DNA of 16,708 nt from an uncultured Rivibacter sp. (GTDB taxonomy: Bacteria; Pseudomonadota; Gammaproteobacteria; Burkholderiales; Burkholderiaceae), in assembly GCA_946481025.1 (NCBI GenBank), contig CAMLNA010000097.1, positions 1 to 16,708 on the forward strand, read 5' to 3'. Shown here piece by piece: positions 16,285 to 16,708 of this stretch; the stretch's first letter is position 1, and every line of letters starts with the position of its first letter. The notes beneath the pieces were generated by a model. The model did not search any database and was not told the origin of the DNA. It saw only the letters and a program-made list of their open reading frames with translations. The position numbers and the translations under genes were made by a program.

Positions 16285-16708
16285 ATGATGCTGCACGTCC
16301 CCCAGGTGCTGACACGCGAGCAGGTCGATGCGATCCGCGCGCGGCTCGACGCGATCGACTGGGTCGATGGCCGCGCCACCGTGGGAGCCCAGGGCGCCCA
16401 GGTCAAGCGAAACCGGCAGCTGCCCGAGCTTTCACCGGTCGGGCTGGAGCTGGGCCGGATGATCCTCGAGGCGCTCGACAGGCACCCGCTGTACTTCTCG
16501 GCCGCGCTGCCGCTACGCACGGTGCCGCCGCTGTTCAACCGCTACGAAGGCGGCGAGCACTACGGCATGCACATCGACGGCGCGATCCGTTCGGTGCCCG
16601 GCACCACGCTGCGCCTGCGCACCGACCTGTCGTGCACCCTCTTCCTCACCGATCCCGACGACTACGACGGCGGCGAACTGGTGGTGGCCGACACCTACGG
16701 CACCCATG
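16285..16708 (+). CDS. ybiX: PKHD-type Fe(II)/2-oxoglutarate hydroxylase, YbiX/PiuC family (partial)
   Basis: The first 141 residues of a cytoplasmic dioxygenase are present; the 3' end is outside the window and the family is usually about 225 residues. Family patterns are [18 protein letters not shown] near 26, [20 protein letters not shown] near 84, TDLSCTLFL near 113 and YDGGELVV near 127. The first two iron ligands, H96 and D98 (HID), are visible; the distal His and the 2-oxoglutarate-binding Arg would lie beyond the edge. The start is the first of two consecutive ATGs (16285, 16288), as in E. coli YbiX, which begins MM; AGGAG lies at 16269-16273. In E. coli ybiX neighbours fiu, and in Pseudomonas piuC neighbours piuA, so this pairing is ancient. 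The family's substrate is not established; a role in siderophore use is inferred from context. Confidence 0.93.
   Translation, partial: MMLHVPQVLTREQVDAIRARLDAIDWVDGRATVGAQGAQVKRNRQLPELSPVGLELGRMILEALDRHPLYFSAALPLRTVPPLFNRYEGGEHYGMHIDGAIRSVPGTTLRLRTDLSCTLFLTDPDDYDGGELVVADTYGTH

Overview
The window is GC-rich, with tight gene packing, ATGA/TGATG gene overlaps and third-position GC so high that long meaningless open frames run antisense to almost every real gene. Together with the protein families seen (PAS-PAS-GGDEF protein, Fiu-type receptor, NodT-type lipoprotein, DUF4198, ApbE-DUF2271), this suggests a betaproteobacterium of the Comamonadaceae, possibly Variovorax or a relative. That placement is an impression from sequence style, not a computed result.

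Left part (56-5155), housekeeping and signalling. Three minus-strand genes read leftward: Xaa-Pro aminopeptidase (pepP-like), a tandem-PAS diguanylate cyclase overlapping it by one base, and a LysR-type regulator with a striking hairpin just before its start. An aldo/keto reductase diverges from pepP and converges on a likely 62-residue small protein that has a good ribosome binding site.

Middle part (5287-8629), an iron/flavin redox block. On the minus strand, a secreted ApbE flavin transferase fused to a C-terminal DUF2271 domain is followed seven bases later by a three-helix PepSY-type membrane protein. Diverging from them is a secreted DUF4198 protein, which ends in a strong terminator. 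The short gap between the two divergent units (7568-7669) holds a Fur-box-like sequence lying across putative promoters in both directions, so both units are probably iron-repressed.

Right part (8743-16708). A complete tripartite efflux system (MacA-like adaptor, MacB-like ABC permease, NodT-type outer-membrane lipoprotein) is encoded by three overlapping plus-strand genes. Next comes a catecholate siderophore receptor of the Fiu/PiuA type, with a Fur box across a TTGACA promoter and a long leader. After a strong terminator lies the start of a YbiX/PiuC-type PKHD hydroxylase, cut by the window end. Fiu-YbiX is the same pairing as in E. coli and as PiuA-PiuC in Pseudomonas.

How the parts may work together (inference): the receptor brings in ferric catecholates; the ApbE-DUF2271, PepSY and DUF4198 proteins would act in the periplasm and inner membrane on iron release, reduction or binding; the hydroxylase would act in the cytoplasm. 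The pump between them could export a siderophore or an unrelated toxic compound; no sequence feature decides this. No rRNA, tRNA, insertion sequence, phage gene or CRISPR array was seen, and there is no gene-free stretch longer than 300 bases.
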